Of a stretch of 8,165 nucleotides of DNA, positions 1-5,509 are shown in pieces. The first letter of the stretch is position 1; every line of letters starts with the position of its first letter. Origin of the DNA: Lachnospiraceae bacterium (GTDB lineage Bacteria; Bacillota; Clostridia; Lachnospirales; Lachnospiraceae); NCBI GenBank assembly GCA_021202575.1, contig JAJQCU010000379.1:1-8165 (forward strand). Direction: 5' to 3'. Under the pieces are notes generated by a model that was not told where the DNA came from, did not search any database, and saw only the letters and a list, made by a program, of their open reading frames with translations. Both the position numbers and the translations under genes were made by a program.

Positions 1-139
1 GATGGACTCTGTCGGGATCGGATTCCCGCATTTCTCTTTCCCGCGAAGAATCTGCTTCCTCTGAACCTCCTTTATCTAAGGGACTGTCACGAAATAACTT
101 GCGCATCCTGCACCGCCTAATACGCGAATCGCAGGCCAT
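1..139 (-). CDS. Possible partial open frame leaving the left edge, product unknown
   Basis: A minus-strand frame stays open from just after the HD gene to the window edge. Possible starts are GTG at 169 (overlapping the HD stop as GTGA), ATG at 139 (GAGG five bases upstream) and ATG at 106 (weak AGGCGG upstream). From 106 it would read MRKLFRDSPLDKGG and continue with an acidic, Arg-rich, hydrophilic stretch. Against it, the 106 start lies in a sequence repeated in the glgP leader (5471-5500), where the same frame stops after five codons, so the repeat is probably not conserved as protein. A strong AAAGGAGG at 66-73 on the same strand has no ATG, GTG or TTG at a normal distance; the next ATG is at 31. 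The real gene may start further left, with this frame being chance. I do not recognise the product. Confidence 0.25.
   Translation of the reverse strand, partial: MACDSRIRRCRMRKLFRDSPLDKGGSEEADSSREREMRESDPDRVH
81..111 (-). repeat. Short dispersed repeat, copy 1 (pairs with 5471-5500)
   Basis: This 31-bp segment aligns with 5471-5500 at roughly 25 of 31 positions with one or two small gaps. The block nearest 111 is the best conserved, with GCATCCTGC identical on the plus strand and 14 of 16 bases matching around it. On the minus strand both copies begin GCAGGATGC, and an AGGAGG ribosome binding site starts 39 to 40 bases later in both. The element could be a dispersed intergenic repeat or a shared leader motif. 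Two copies in one window cannot distinguish these. Confidence 0.5.
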
Positions 140-165
140 AAAAGCCTCAACGCAACTAAAAGAAC

Positions 166-753
166 TCACTCTCTCAGGTTCCCCTTCCGGATATGCTCCT
201 TCAATATTTGATCCGTCACCTCGTACAGCACCTCGGAGCCCTGCCTCGTCTTTCCCTGCCGGGCGTACACCTGGGCGGCGGTCACCTGGTGCTCCCGCCA
301 GTCGCTTCCGCCGTTGCTGTTATTTAAAAGCAGCGGCTGTAAATTATCCATAGCATGGGCGAATTTCGCCTCCGGCGTCTCCGATTCCTCAAACTCATCG
401 AACAGCGCCGTCAGCTCCGCCTTCTGATCCCCGGGAAGGATAGAGTAAAGCTTCTCCTTCGCGGCCTCCTCTCTGTCCTTCTGTGTCGCAAGCCCTTCCT
501 CGTCATAAGCGTAAGTGTCTCCGGCCTCAATCTCCACAATATCATGAATCAGGCACATCAGCATGACTTTCGCGATATCGATTTCCTCATTGGAATATTC
601 CCGCAGCAGATAGGCCATAATCGCCATGTGCCAGGCATGCTCGGCGTCATTTTCCCGCCGGCCGTTACCGGACAGATGGGTCTGCCGGAGGATATTTTTC
701 TCTTTATCGATTTCCAGAATAAAATCCAGCTGTTTTTTTAATCTTTCGTCCAT
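166..753 (-). CDS. HD-domain phosphohydrolase, YfbR/HDDC2-like (probable 5'-nucleotidase)
   Basis: A 195-residue cytoplasmic protein with the complete HD metal site: His39 in AEHAWHMA, His70-Asp71 in IHDIVE and Asp136 in AHAMDNLQPLL. Glu74 and the GDT at 78-80 follow the pattern of the YfbR/HDDC2 branch. Characterised members are metal-dependent 5'-deoxynucleotidases acting on nucleoside monophosphates; that activity is inferred here from family membership. The length is typical and there is no signal peptide or membrane segment. The ATG at 753 lies about eight bases after a modest GGGAAGGG on the minus strand. It is downstream of the 102-residue unknown gene on the same strand with a 152-bp gap. 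I see no clear promoter or terminator in that gap, so the two may be co-transcribed. No terminator is evident after its stop. Confidence 0.85.
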   Translation of the reverse strand: MDERLKKQLDFILEIDKEKNILRQTHLSGNGRRENDAEHAWHMAIMAYLLREYSNEEIDIAKVMLMCLIHDIVEIEAGDTYAYDEEGLATQKDREEAAKEKLYSILPGDQKAELTALFDEFEESETPEAKFAHAMDNLQPLLLNNSNGGSDWREHQVTAAQVYARQGKTRQGSEVLYEVTDQILKEHIRKGNLRE

Positions 754-782
754 ACCAAAAACCCTTCCCGTTTTGCCTTACA

Positions 783-804
783 GCCTGATTCATCAGCTTC
801 AGGC
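783..804 (-). other. Small inverted repeat upstream of the HD gene
   Basis: GCCTGA (783-788) and TCAGGC (799-804) can pair as a six-base stem with a ten-base loop. On the minus strand it is followed by TGTAAGGCAAAA, without a U-tract, so it is unlikely to be an intrinsic terminator. It lies about 30 bases before the HD start codon and could at most be a leader hairpin. The rest of the 754-905 gap has several CCGG tetramers but nothing that I can assign. Confidence 0.3.
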
Positions 805-905
805 ACACAGTCTCCTGTCATTTTCTCCCGTCCTGACGCAGTATTTTGCAAATAACCGGACTTTATGCACCGGATGCTTTCCCAAACCGGCCGCCTTATA
901 AGAGA

Positions 906-1214
906 TCAGCGGCTTTCATACAGCGCCCTGTTCTCAGGCGTATACCCCACAGCCAGCTCCGGTTTCGCCTCCTGAAGCCTTGAGAGCAGCTCCTTCGCCT
1001 CCTCCATACTCTCAAACTGGAACATCTCTTTTTTCCCATCCTTCAGCACCACAATGACGCGGTCAATTTCCGAGGAATAGGAGCCACAGCAAAGGCGGGA
1101 TTCCACAGCCTGCTTCTGGAGGTAGGCCCACTGCAGGTCCTGAAGCGGAATTTCACAGGCTTTCAGCATTTTTCGGTACAAAATCTTTTCCTCCGTGACT
1201 TTTACATTTGCCAT
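906..1214 (-). CDS. Small conserved-looking protein of unknown function (102 aa)
   Basis: I do not recognise this protein. It is soluble and hydrophilic, with no signal peptide or membrane segment. Residues 1-40 look largely helical. A vicinal Cys42-Cys43 pair is followed by an apparent beta hairpin (DRVIVVLKDG then KEMFQFES), a charged amphipathic helix at about 69-84, and a C-terminal VGYTPEN segment. Two strands then a closing helix would suit a small PH-like or alpha/beta fold, but this is only an impression. That it is a real gene is supported by AAGGAGGGG about eight bases before the ATG at 1214 and by a good promoter (1247-1275) just upstream. It is divergent from the thioesterase and lies upstream of the HD gene on the same strand. 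Confidence 0.75.
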   Translation of the reverse strand: MANVKVTEEKILYRKMLKACEIPLQDLQWAYLQKQAVESRLCCGSYSSEIDRVIVVLKDGKKEMFQFESMEEAKELLSRLQEAKPELAVGYTPENRALYESR

Positions 1215-1246
1215 GACCGTATCCCCTCCTTGTGTTTTCTTTCATT

Positions 1247-1275
1247 ATGATACAGGACTTCCGCCTCAAATTCAA
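1247..1275 (-). promoter_or_regulatory. Sigma-A-type promoter for the 102-aa gene
   Basis: On the minus strand TTGAAT (1275-1270) is followed after exactly 17 bases by TATCAT (1252-1247). Transcription should start near 1240, giving a leader of about 26 bases that contains the AAGGAGGGG ribosome binding site. Both hexamers match consensus well and the spacing is optimal. Confidence 0.65.
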
Positions 1276-1292
1276 GACGAAATATCTTTGAA

Positions 1293-1358
1293 GCGCCGCG
1301 TTTCATTTGCAGTCTTTTATATGCCTCGCAAATAACCCCGCAAATTTGCAGCCGGCGC
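1293..1358. promoter_or_regulatory. Repeat-rich block between divergent promoters, candidate operator
   Basis: GCGCCG (1293-1298) and CGGCGC (1353-1358) form an outer inverted repeat. Inside it are four ATTTGC/GCAAAT half-sites: ATTTGC at 1305-1310, GCAAAT at 1328-1333 and 1340-1345, and ATTTGC at 1344-1349. The last two overlap as the perfect 10-bp palindrome GCAAATTTGC (1340-1349). ATTTGCAG also occurs as a direct repeat (1305-1312 and 1344-1351). The half-sites at 1305 and 1340 are centred at almost the same point as the outer repeat. The block lies upstream of both the minus promoter (-35 at 1270-1275) and the plus promoter (-35 at 1373-1378), where one regulator could act on both genes. 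CGGCGC is followed by ATTTTTCTTCT on the plus strand, so a terminator-like role is an alternative. Confidence 0.4.
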
Positions 1359-1372
1359 ATTTTTCTTCTCTC

Positions 1373-1401
1373 TTGAAATTTCATCCGATATTTTATATTA
1401 T
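1373..1401 (+). promoter_or_regulatory. Sigma-A-type promoter for the thioesterase gene
   Basis: TTGAAA (1373-1378), a 17-base spacer and TATTAT (1396-1401) give a near-consensus vegetative promoter, with a start expected near 1408. The transcript would reach an AGGGAGGA ribosome binding site (1423-1430) and the ATG at 1437, a short leader of about 30 bases. Confidence 0.75.
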
Positions 1402-1436
1402 GGGCTCATAAATCCTGTCATCAGGGAGGAAAAGAC

Positions 1437-1847
1437 ATGACCCCTTACACACACAAGGTTCAATATTATGAAACCGACAAAATGGGCATCACACACCACT
1501 CCAATTACATCCGCTTCTGCGAAGAAGCCCGGATTGATTTCATGGAACGGCTGGGCTACGGCTATGACAGAATGGAGGCCGAGGGCGTCGGCTCCCCGGT
1601 TGTGTCCGTCAAATGCGATTACAAAAAGAGCACCAGCTTCCCGGACGTCATCGAAATCTCCGTACAGGTTCTCGATCTGACGTCCGTAAAGCTGACGCTC
1701 GGTTATACCATGACCGTAAATGAAAAAATCGTCTGCACTGCGGAAAGCTCCCACTGTTTTCTGGACAGCGGCACAGGCCGGATTATCCGGATTGACAAAA
1801 AGCTCCCGGAGTTTTTCGCGCGGCTTCAGGCTCTGGCACTCACGTAA
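1437..1847 (+). CDS. Acyl-CoA thioesterase, hot-dog fold, YbgC/4HBT family
   Basis: This 136-residue cytoplasmic protein belongs to the YbgC/4-hydroxybenzoyl-CoA thioesterase group, which hydrolyses acyl-CoA or acyl-ACP thioesters and usually assembles as a homotetramer. The N-terminal signature is clear: VQYYETDKMGITHHSNYIRF at residues 8-27, with Asp14 at the catalytic-acid position and His21 seven residues later, where YbgC has its conserved His. The EEARIDFMERLG helix follows at about 29-40, and the remaining strands match a single hot-dog domain of typical length. Substrate cannot be read from sequence. The start is fixed by GGAGG at 1425-1429, seven bases before the ATG. It is the only plus-strand gene here and is convergent with the SpoIIQ-like gene 14 bases away. 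I find no plus-strand terminator after it. Confidence 0.88.
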   Translation: MTPYTHKVQYYETDKMGITHHSNYIRFCEEARIDFMERLGYGYDRMEAEGVGSPVVSVKCDYKKSTSFPDVIEISVQVLDLTSVKLTLGYTMTVNEKIVCTAESSHCFLDSGTGRIIRIDKKLPEFFARLQALALT

Positions 1848-1874
1848 AAAGGAGCAGGATTTTACTCCTGCCCC
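1846..1874 (-). terminator. Intrinsic terminator of the SpoIIQ-like gene
   Basis: On the minus strand GGGGCAGGA (1874-1866) pairs with TCCTGCTCC (1859-1851) around the loop GTAAAA, a nine-base stem with one G-U wobble, followed by UUUUU (1850-1846). The stem includes the last codons and the loop contains the stop codon of the SpoIIQ-like gene. The U-tract template overlaps the stop codon of the convergent thioesterase. Read on the plus strand, the wobble becomes an A-C mismatch and there is no T-run, so it should work in one direction only. Confidence 0.8.
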
Positions 1875-2749
1875 AGATAGTCCATCGGATATACCGGTGT
1901 GCCGTCCTTCTCCATCGCAAAATACAGATTTGACCCTTCCAGCGAATAGTATTTCGTAGGCTCCGCCACATACCCCAGCAGATCGCCCGCCGCCACATAG
2001 GTATCCTCTGCCTTTTCCATGGACGAGACGTCAAGCTGCCCGTAGTAAGCGGTGAAGCCGCCCCCTAAATCCATCTCATAGGTCCAGCCGGTTTCCTCAT
2101 CCCAGTACCGGGAGATCACCTTGCCCGCGGATACGGCGAACACCGGAGTTCCCACCTCGGCTGACAATACCATGGCCGGGCTGTATTTGTACTGGTCAAG
2201 GGTCGTAAAGTATACCGCCTTGTCCATGCTGTACGGAATCAGGATTTCATAGTCCGTCATAATGGGCCAGATCATGCCGTCGCCGGTAAAGGAATACATC
2301 ATTTCCTCCACCGTCTCCGCCAGCATTTCCTCCGTCAGAACATCCTCCTCCATCAGCTCCCCTTCCGAAACTCCATCCGCGGTCAGCTCATCCGTGGTCT
2401 GAAGCGTGGATGTGACCTGTGTCGACGCGGAAGTTTTGCTGCCGGAAGACGAAGATGACGCGGAACTGCCGGTCCGTCCCGGATTCTCCACCGTTGAGGA
2501 TTCTACATCCTCCACCTCCTGCATATCCTCCGCCTCCTTCTCCGCGACCGGGAAGGAATCTTCCGTGAGATTTTCCTCAATTCCGGTCATATCCTGCAAA
2601 ATCAGATCCTGAGACTGAGCCGTGTTGCTGACATAAAGGCCGGCGATGGTGAGCGCTGCCAGCACAAGCACCGTAGAGCCCACGATGATCGCCCTCTCCC
2701 TTCTCCTGCTGACAAACTGGTCTGCCATATTTGTATTTTTGTTTTCCAT
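1862..2749 (-). CDS. SpoIIQ-like membrane protein with degenerate LytM/M23 domain
   Basis: A 295-residue protein with a basic N-terminus (RRRER at 15-19), one membrane segment at about 20-40, an acidic linker with a Ser-rich patch (95-109), and a C-terminal LytM-like domain at about 160-293. The fold is recognisable from AEVGTPVFAVSAGKV (197-211), a GGGFTAYYGQL block (229-239), AGDLLGYV (254-261) and VYPMDYL (286-292). All zinc ligands appear lost: Ser190 and Val194 replace HxxxD, Gln238 replaces the YAHL His, and Asn274 and Tyr276 replace HxH. It should therefore be a scaffold and not a peptidase. SpoIIQ, the forespore partner of SpoIIIAH, has this topology. The start at 2749 is set by AGGAGG six to seven bases upstream; an in-frame GTG at 2818 has no ribosome binding site. 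A forespore-type promoter supports the SpoIIQ reading, but another non-catalytic M23-like protein is possible. Confidence 0.75.
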   Translation of the reverse strand: MENKNTNMADQFVSRRRERAIIVGSTVLVLAALTIAGLYVSNTAQSQDLILQDMTGIEENLTEDSFPVAEKEAEDMQEVEDVESSTVENPGRTGSSASSSSSGSKTSASTQVTSTLQTTDELTADGVSEGELMEEDVLTEEMLAETVEEMMYSFTGDGMIWPIMTDYEILIPYSMDKAVYFTTLDQYKYSPAMVLSAEVGTPVFAVSAGKVISRYWDEETGWTYEMDLGGGFTAYYGQLDVSSMEKAEDTYVAAGDLLGYVAEPTKYYSLEGSNLYFAMEKDGTPVYPMDYLGQE

Positions 2750-2776
2750 AACTATCCCTCCTGTATCGTATATGGG

Positions 2777-2821
2777 AAAGTGAATGCTCCCGCCTGCCGC
2801 GCTTTGGCCGGCGTTCACTTT
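2777..2821 (-). other. Leader hairpin of the SpoIIQ-like transcript
   Basis: AAAGTGAA and TTCACTTT (2777-2784 and 2814-2821) are perfect eight-base inverted arms. On the minus strand CGCC and GGCG can extend the stem inward after a small bulge, and the GC-rich interior can pair further. The hairpin begins a few bases after the predicted start near 2826 and ends about 18 bases before the ribosome binding site. A 5'-terminal stem like this may stabilise the mRNA; that role is inferred. Confidence 0.45.
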
Positions 2822-2832
2822 TCTACTGAGGA

Positions 2833-2862
2833 TAGTATGAACAGCCGCTGTCTTTTTTATGC
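2833..2862 (-). promoter_or_regulatory. Forespore (sigma-G/sigma-F type) promoter for the SpoIIQ-like gene
   Basis: On the minus strand GCATA (2862-2858) is followed after 18 bases by CATACTA (2839-2833). These fit exactly the Bacillus sigma-G consensus as I remember it, GHATR and CATNHTA with about 18 bases between; GCATA also fits the sigma-F -35 GYWTA, but the sigma-F -10 match is imperfect. No good sigma-A promoter is visible in the gap. The predicted start is near 2826, about 77 bases before the ATG. Use in this organism is inferred from the motif plus the identity of the gene. Confidence 0.6.
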
Positions 2863-2899
2863 AAAAATATTGGAGCCGGTTTTCATTCCGGCCCCAATA
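2863..2899 (-). terminator. Intrinsic terminator of glgP
   Basis: On the minus strand 2899-2888 pairs with 2879-2868 to make a 12-base stem with a GGCCGG/CCGGCU core and one G-U wobble around an eight-base loop (AATGAAAA), followed by UUUUU (2867-2863). It lies about 80 bases after the glgP stop. The 2900-2979 stretch between them is AT-rich and holds nothing else that I can identify. The sigma-G-like -35 element starts at the very next base after the U-tract. Confidence 0.88.
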
Positions 2900-2979
2900 C
2901 AGGTTCAGATTTCAATTCCGTTCGCGGATTACTTCAAAATCACAGCTGATATTCATAATTTATGATTTCCGCTTTGATT

Positions 2980-5448
2980 TTATTTATCCAATACCACCTT
3001 GTCCAGCTTCCAGATCTCGTCCACATACTCCCGAATAGTCCGGTCGGAGGAGAACTTGCCGACACAGGCCGTGTTCATCATGGCCATCCGCGCCCATCTC
3101 TTCTCATCCCTGTAAGCCTTCTCCACCTCGCGCTGCGCTTCAGCGTAAGCCTTGAAATCCTTTAAAATAAAGTATCTGTCGGCCTTGTCCGTGCTCAGGG
3201 TGTTCAACAGGCTGTTGTAAATCGGGCGGAACAGCTCAGTATCGTCAGAGTAGGTGCCGTTGATCAGCTGCATCAGCACTCTGCGGACATCATCATCATT
3301 ATTGAAGATTTCCATGGGATTATAGCCGCCGAAGTTCTCATACTGAATGACTTCATCCGCGCTCAGTCCGAAGATGAAAGCATTCTCCTCGCCCACTTCC
3401 TCCACGATCTCCACATTGGCGCCGTCCATGGTGCCAAGGGTGGGAGCGCCGTTGAGCATAAACTTCATGTTGCCGGTACCGCTGGCTTCCTTGGAAGCGG
3501 TGGAAATCTGCTCGGACACATCCGCCGCCGCCACAATCAGTTCCGCGTTGGACACGCGGTAATCCTCAATAAATACCACCTTGATCTTGCCGTTGATGGA
3601 GGCGTCATTATTAATCACATCCGCCACGGAATTGCTCAGCTTGCTGGTCAGCGTGGCAATCTGATAGCCTGCTGCCGCCTTCGCGCCGAAGATAAAGGTC
3701 CTGGGATAGAAGTCCATCTCCGGATGGTCCTTCAGCTCATTGTACAGATACATCACATGCAGAATATTCAGAAGCTGTCTCTTGTACTCATGCAGCCTCT
3801 TAACCTGTACGTCAAAGATGGAGCGGGGATCAACCTCGATGCCGTTGTTGTCCAGAATATATTTGGCCAGGCGGACCTTGTTCTGATACTTGATGTTCAT
3901 GAACTCGGCCTGGGCCTTCTCATCGTCCACATAAACCTTCAGGCCGGACAGTCTGGAAAGGTCGGTGATCCACTCGTCTCCCACATGGTCGGTCACCCAG
4001 CTTGCCAGAAGCGGGTTGGCGTGAAGCAGGAAACGTCTCTGAGTGATGCCGTTGGTCTTATTATTGAACTTCCAGGGCATCATCTCATAGAAGTCCTTCA
4101 GCTCCTGATGCTTCAGAATCTCGGTGTGCAGCTTTGCCACGCCGTTGACGGAGTAGCTGGCCGCGATCGCCAGATGCGCCATCTTAACCTGTCCGTCATA
4201 GATAATGGCCATCTTGCGCACCTTCTCCTGATTGCCGGGATACATGCGGTAAATATCATTGACAAATCTGCGGTTGATCTCCTCCACGATCTGGTATACA
4301 CGGGGCAGGAGCCTGGAGAACAGCTCAATGGGCCACTTTTCCAGTGCCTCAGACATGATGGTGTCGTTTGTGTAGGAGCAGGTTCTGGTGGTGATATCCC
4401 AGGCGTCATCCCACTCCAGCATATAATCATCCACCAGCACGCGCATCAGCTCGGCCACCGCCACTGTAGGATGGGTGTCGTTCATCTGGAAGGTCACCTT
4501 CTGAGGCAGGCCGTGAATATCGTCATGGGAACGCATGTATTTGTTGAGCGCCGCGCGCACAGAGGCGGAAATAAAGAAGTACTGCTGCTTTAAGCGCAGC
4601 TCCTTGCCCGCGTAGTGATTGTCGTTGGGATACAGAACCTCGCAGATATTGTGGGCCAGGCTCTCCTGCTCCACTGCCTGGCGGTACTCGCCCTTGTCAA
4701 ATTTGTCCAGCTGGAAGCGGTTGATGGCCTCCGCGTCCCAGATACGCAGAGTATTGACGATGCCGTTGCCATAGCCCACGATAGGAAGGTCATAGGGGAT
4801 CGCCATCACGGACTGATAGCCCTCCTGCCTGAAATGCAGCTTGCCGTTCTCATCCGCCACGGTCACCACATGGCCGCCAAAACGGATTTCCTGAGCGTAC
4901 TCCTTGCGCTTTAACTCAAAGGGATTGCCCTCGGTCAGCCACATATCCGGCACCTCCACCTGGAAGCCGTTCTCGATCTTCTGCTTGAACATTCCGTAAT
5001 GATAACGGATGCCGCAGCCGTAAGCCGCGTAATTTAAGCTCGCCAGAGAATCCAGGAAGCAGGCTGCCAGACGACCCAGACCGCCGTTGCCTAACGCCGC
5101 GTCCGGTTCCTGGTCCTCGATCACATTCAGATCCAGGCCCAGCTCCTCCAGCGCTTCCTTGATATCTCCATAGCTCTTTAAGTTGATCAGGTTATTGCCC
5201 AGGGCACGGCCCATCAGAAACTCCATGGACATATAATATACCATCTTGGGGTCCTGCTCCTCCCAGGCCTTCTGGGTCGCCATCCAGTTGTCCACGATAT
5301 CGTCCTTGATCGCGTAGGCCACCGCCTGGAAGAGCTGCTGATCGGTCGCTTCCTCAATATTTCTGCGATATAAAGTCTTGACGTTAAAGGCAACTTCTTT
5401 CTTGAATTGCTCCTTGTCAAATTTTTTCTTAACTGATTTCTTTGCCAT
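2980..5448 (-). CDS. glgP: Glycogen/maltodextrin phosphorylase
   Basis: An 822-residue PLP enzyme of glycosyltransferase family 35, close to the usual 800-840. It releases glucose-1-phosphate from alpha-1,4-glucan ends using phosphate, in the cytoplasm. Landmarks in order are YMSMEFLMGR (72-81), LGNGGLGRLAACF (119-131), NDTHP (323-327), NNKTNGITQRR (462-472), VQVKRLHEYKRQ (548-559) and the cofactor motif EASGTGNMKFMLNGA (654-668) with Lys662 as the PLP Schiff-base lysine. The family's TNHT loop reads TNDT, with Asp362 from a GAC codon. AGGAGG seven bases before the ATG fixes the start, followed by a Lys-rich N-terminus. It is transcribed alone: its own promoter and leader lie upstream, its own terminator lies downstream, and no other glycogen gene is adjacent. 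Glycogen versus maltodextrin preference cannot be read here. Confidence 0.96.
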   Translation of the reverse strand: MAKKSVKKKFDKEQFKKEVAFNVKTLYRRNIEEATDQQLFQAVAYAIKDDIVDNWMATQKAWEEQDPKMVYYMSMEFLMGRALGNNLINLKSYGDIKEALEELGLDLNVIEDQEPDAALGNGGLGRLAACFLDSLASLNYAAYGCGIRYHYGMFKQKIENGFQVEVPDMWLTEGNPFELKRKEYAQEIRFGGHVVTVADENGKLHFRQEGYQSVMAIPYDLPIVGYGNGIVNTLRIWDAEAINRFQLDKFDKGEYRQAVEQESLAHNICEVLYPNDNHYAGKELRLKQQYFFISASVRAALNKYMRSHDDIHGLPQKVTFQMNDTHPTVAVAELMRVLVDDYMLEWDDAWDITTRTCSYTNDTIMSEALEKWPIELFSRLLPRVYQIVEEINRRFVNDIYRMYPGNQEKVRKMAIIYDGQVKMAHLAIAASYSVNGVAKLHTEILKHQELKDFYEMMPWKFNNKTNGITQRRFLLHANPLLASWVTDHVGDEWITDLSRLSGLKVYVDDEKAQAEFMNIKYQNKVRLAKYILDNNGIEVDPRSIFDVQVKRLHEYKRQLLNILHVMYLYNELKDHPEMDFYPRTFIFGAKAAAGYQIATLTSKLSNSVADVINNDASINGKIKVVFIEDYRVSNAELIVAAADVSEQISTASKEASGTGNMKFMLNGAPTLGTMDGANVEIVEEVGEENAFIFGLSADEVIQYENFGGYNPMEIFNNDDDVRRVLMQLINGTYSDDTELFRPIYNSLLNTLSTDKADRYFILKDFKAYAEAQREVEKAYRDEKRWARMAMMNTACVGKFSSDRTIREYVDEIWKLDKVVLDK

Positions 5449-5470
5449 TCCATAGCCTCCTGTGGTTTTT

Positions 5471-5500
5471 GGAACTGTTACGTAAACTTATGCATCCTGC
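5471..5500 (-). repeat. Short dispersed repeat, copy 2, in the glgP leader
   Basis: This is the partner of 81-111. It contains the palindromes TTACGTAA and ATGCAT on the plus strand. On the minus strand its ATG opens a five-codon frame (MHKFT, stop), unlike copy 1 where the frame is long, so the similarity is at nucleotide level. It ends about ten bases before the AGGAGG of glgP. Confidence 0.5.
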
Positions 5501-5509
5501 TTCAGTTCC
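5471..5509 (-). other. Leader hairpin just upstream of the glgP ribosome binding site
   Basis: GGAACTG (5471-5477) and CAGTTCC (5503-5509) are perfect seven-base inverted arms around a 25-base interior that includes the repeat copy. In the mRNA the stem would end about ten bases before AGGAGG and might affect ribosome access or stability. Copy 1 near the left edge lacks the matching arm, so this fold is specific to glgP. No riboswitch class is recognised. Confidence 0.4.

Noticed and set aside
846..880. Possible third copy of the 31-bp repeat in the gap before the HD gene
   Set aside because: A GGTGCA and a TTATTT occur in a similar order on the minus strand, but spacing and intervening bases do not align with the other two copies.
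1293..1370. Inverted repeat plus ATTTTTCTTCT read as a plus-strand intrinsic terminator
   Set aside because: The outer stem is only six bases around a very large loop, and no plus-strand gene lies upstream to be terminated. Regulatory repeats fit better.
1202..1384. Minus-strand open frame of 60 codons upstream of the unknown gene
   Set aside because: It has no ribosome binding site and covers both divergent promoters and the repeat block. It also overlaps the well-supported start at 1214.
2750..2818. GTG at 2818 as start of the SpoIIQ-like protein, adding 23 residues
   Set aside because: The codon has no ribosome binding site, lies in a stable leader hairpin about eight bases after the predicted transcription start, and AGGAGG clearly points to the ATG at 2749.
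3724..4593. Long plus-strand open frame antisense to glgP (289 codons)
   Set aside because: It lies fully inside the highly conserved glgP coding sequence and resembles no known protein. Long antisense frames are expected in GC-rich coding DNA with this codon bias. The same applies to the shorter plus-strand frames opposite ileS and the HD gene.
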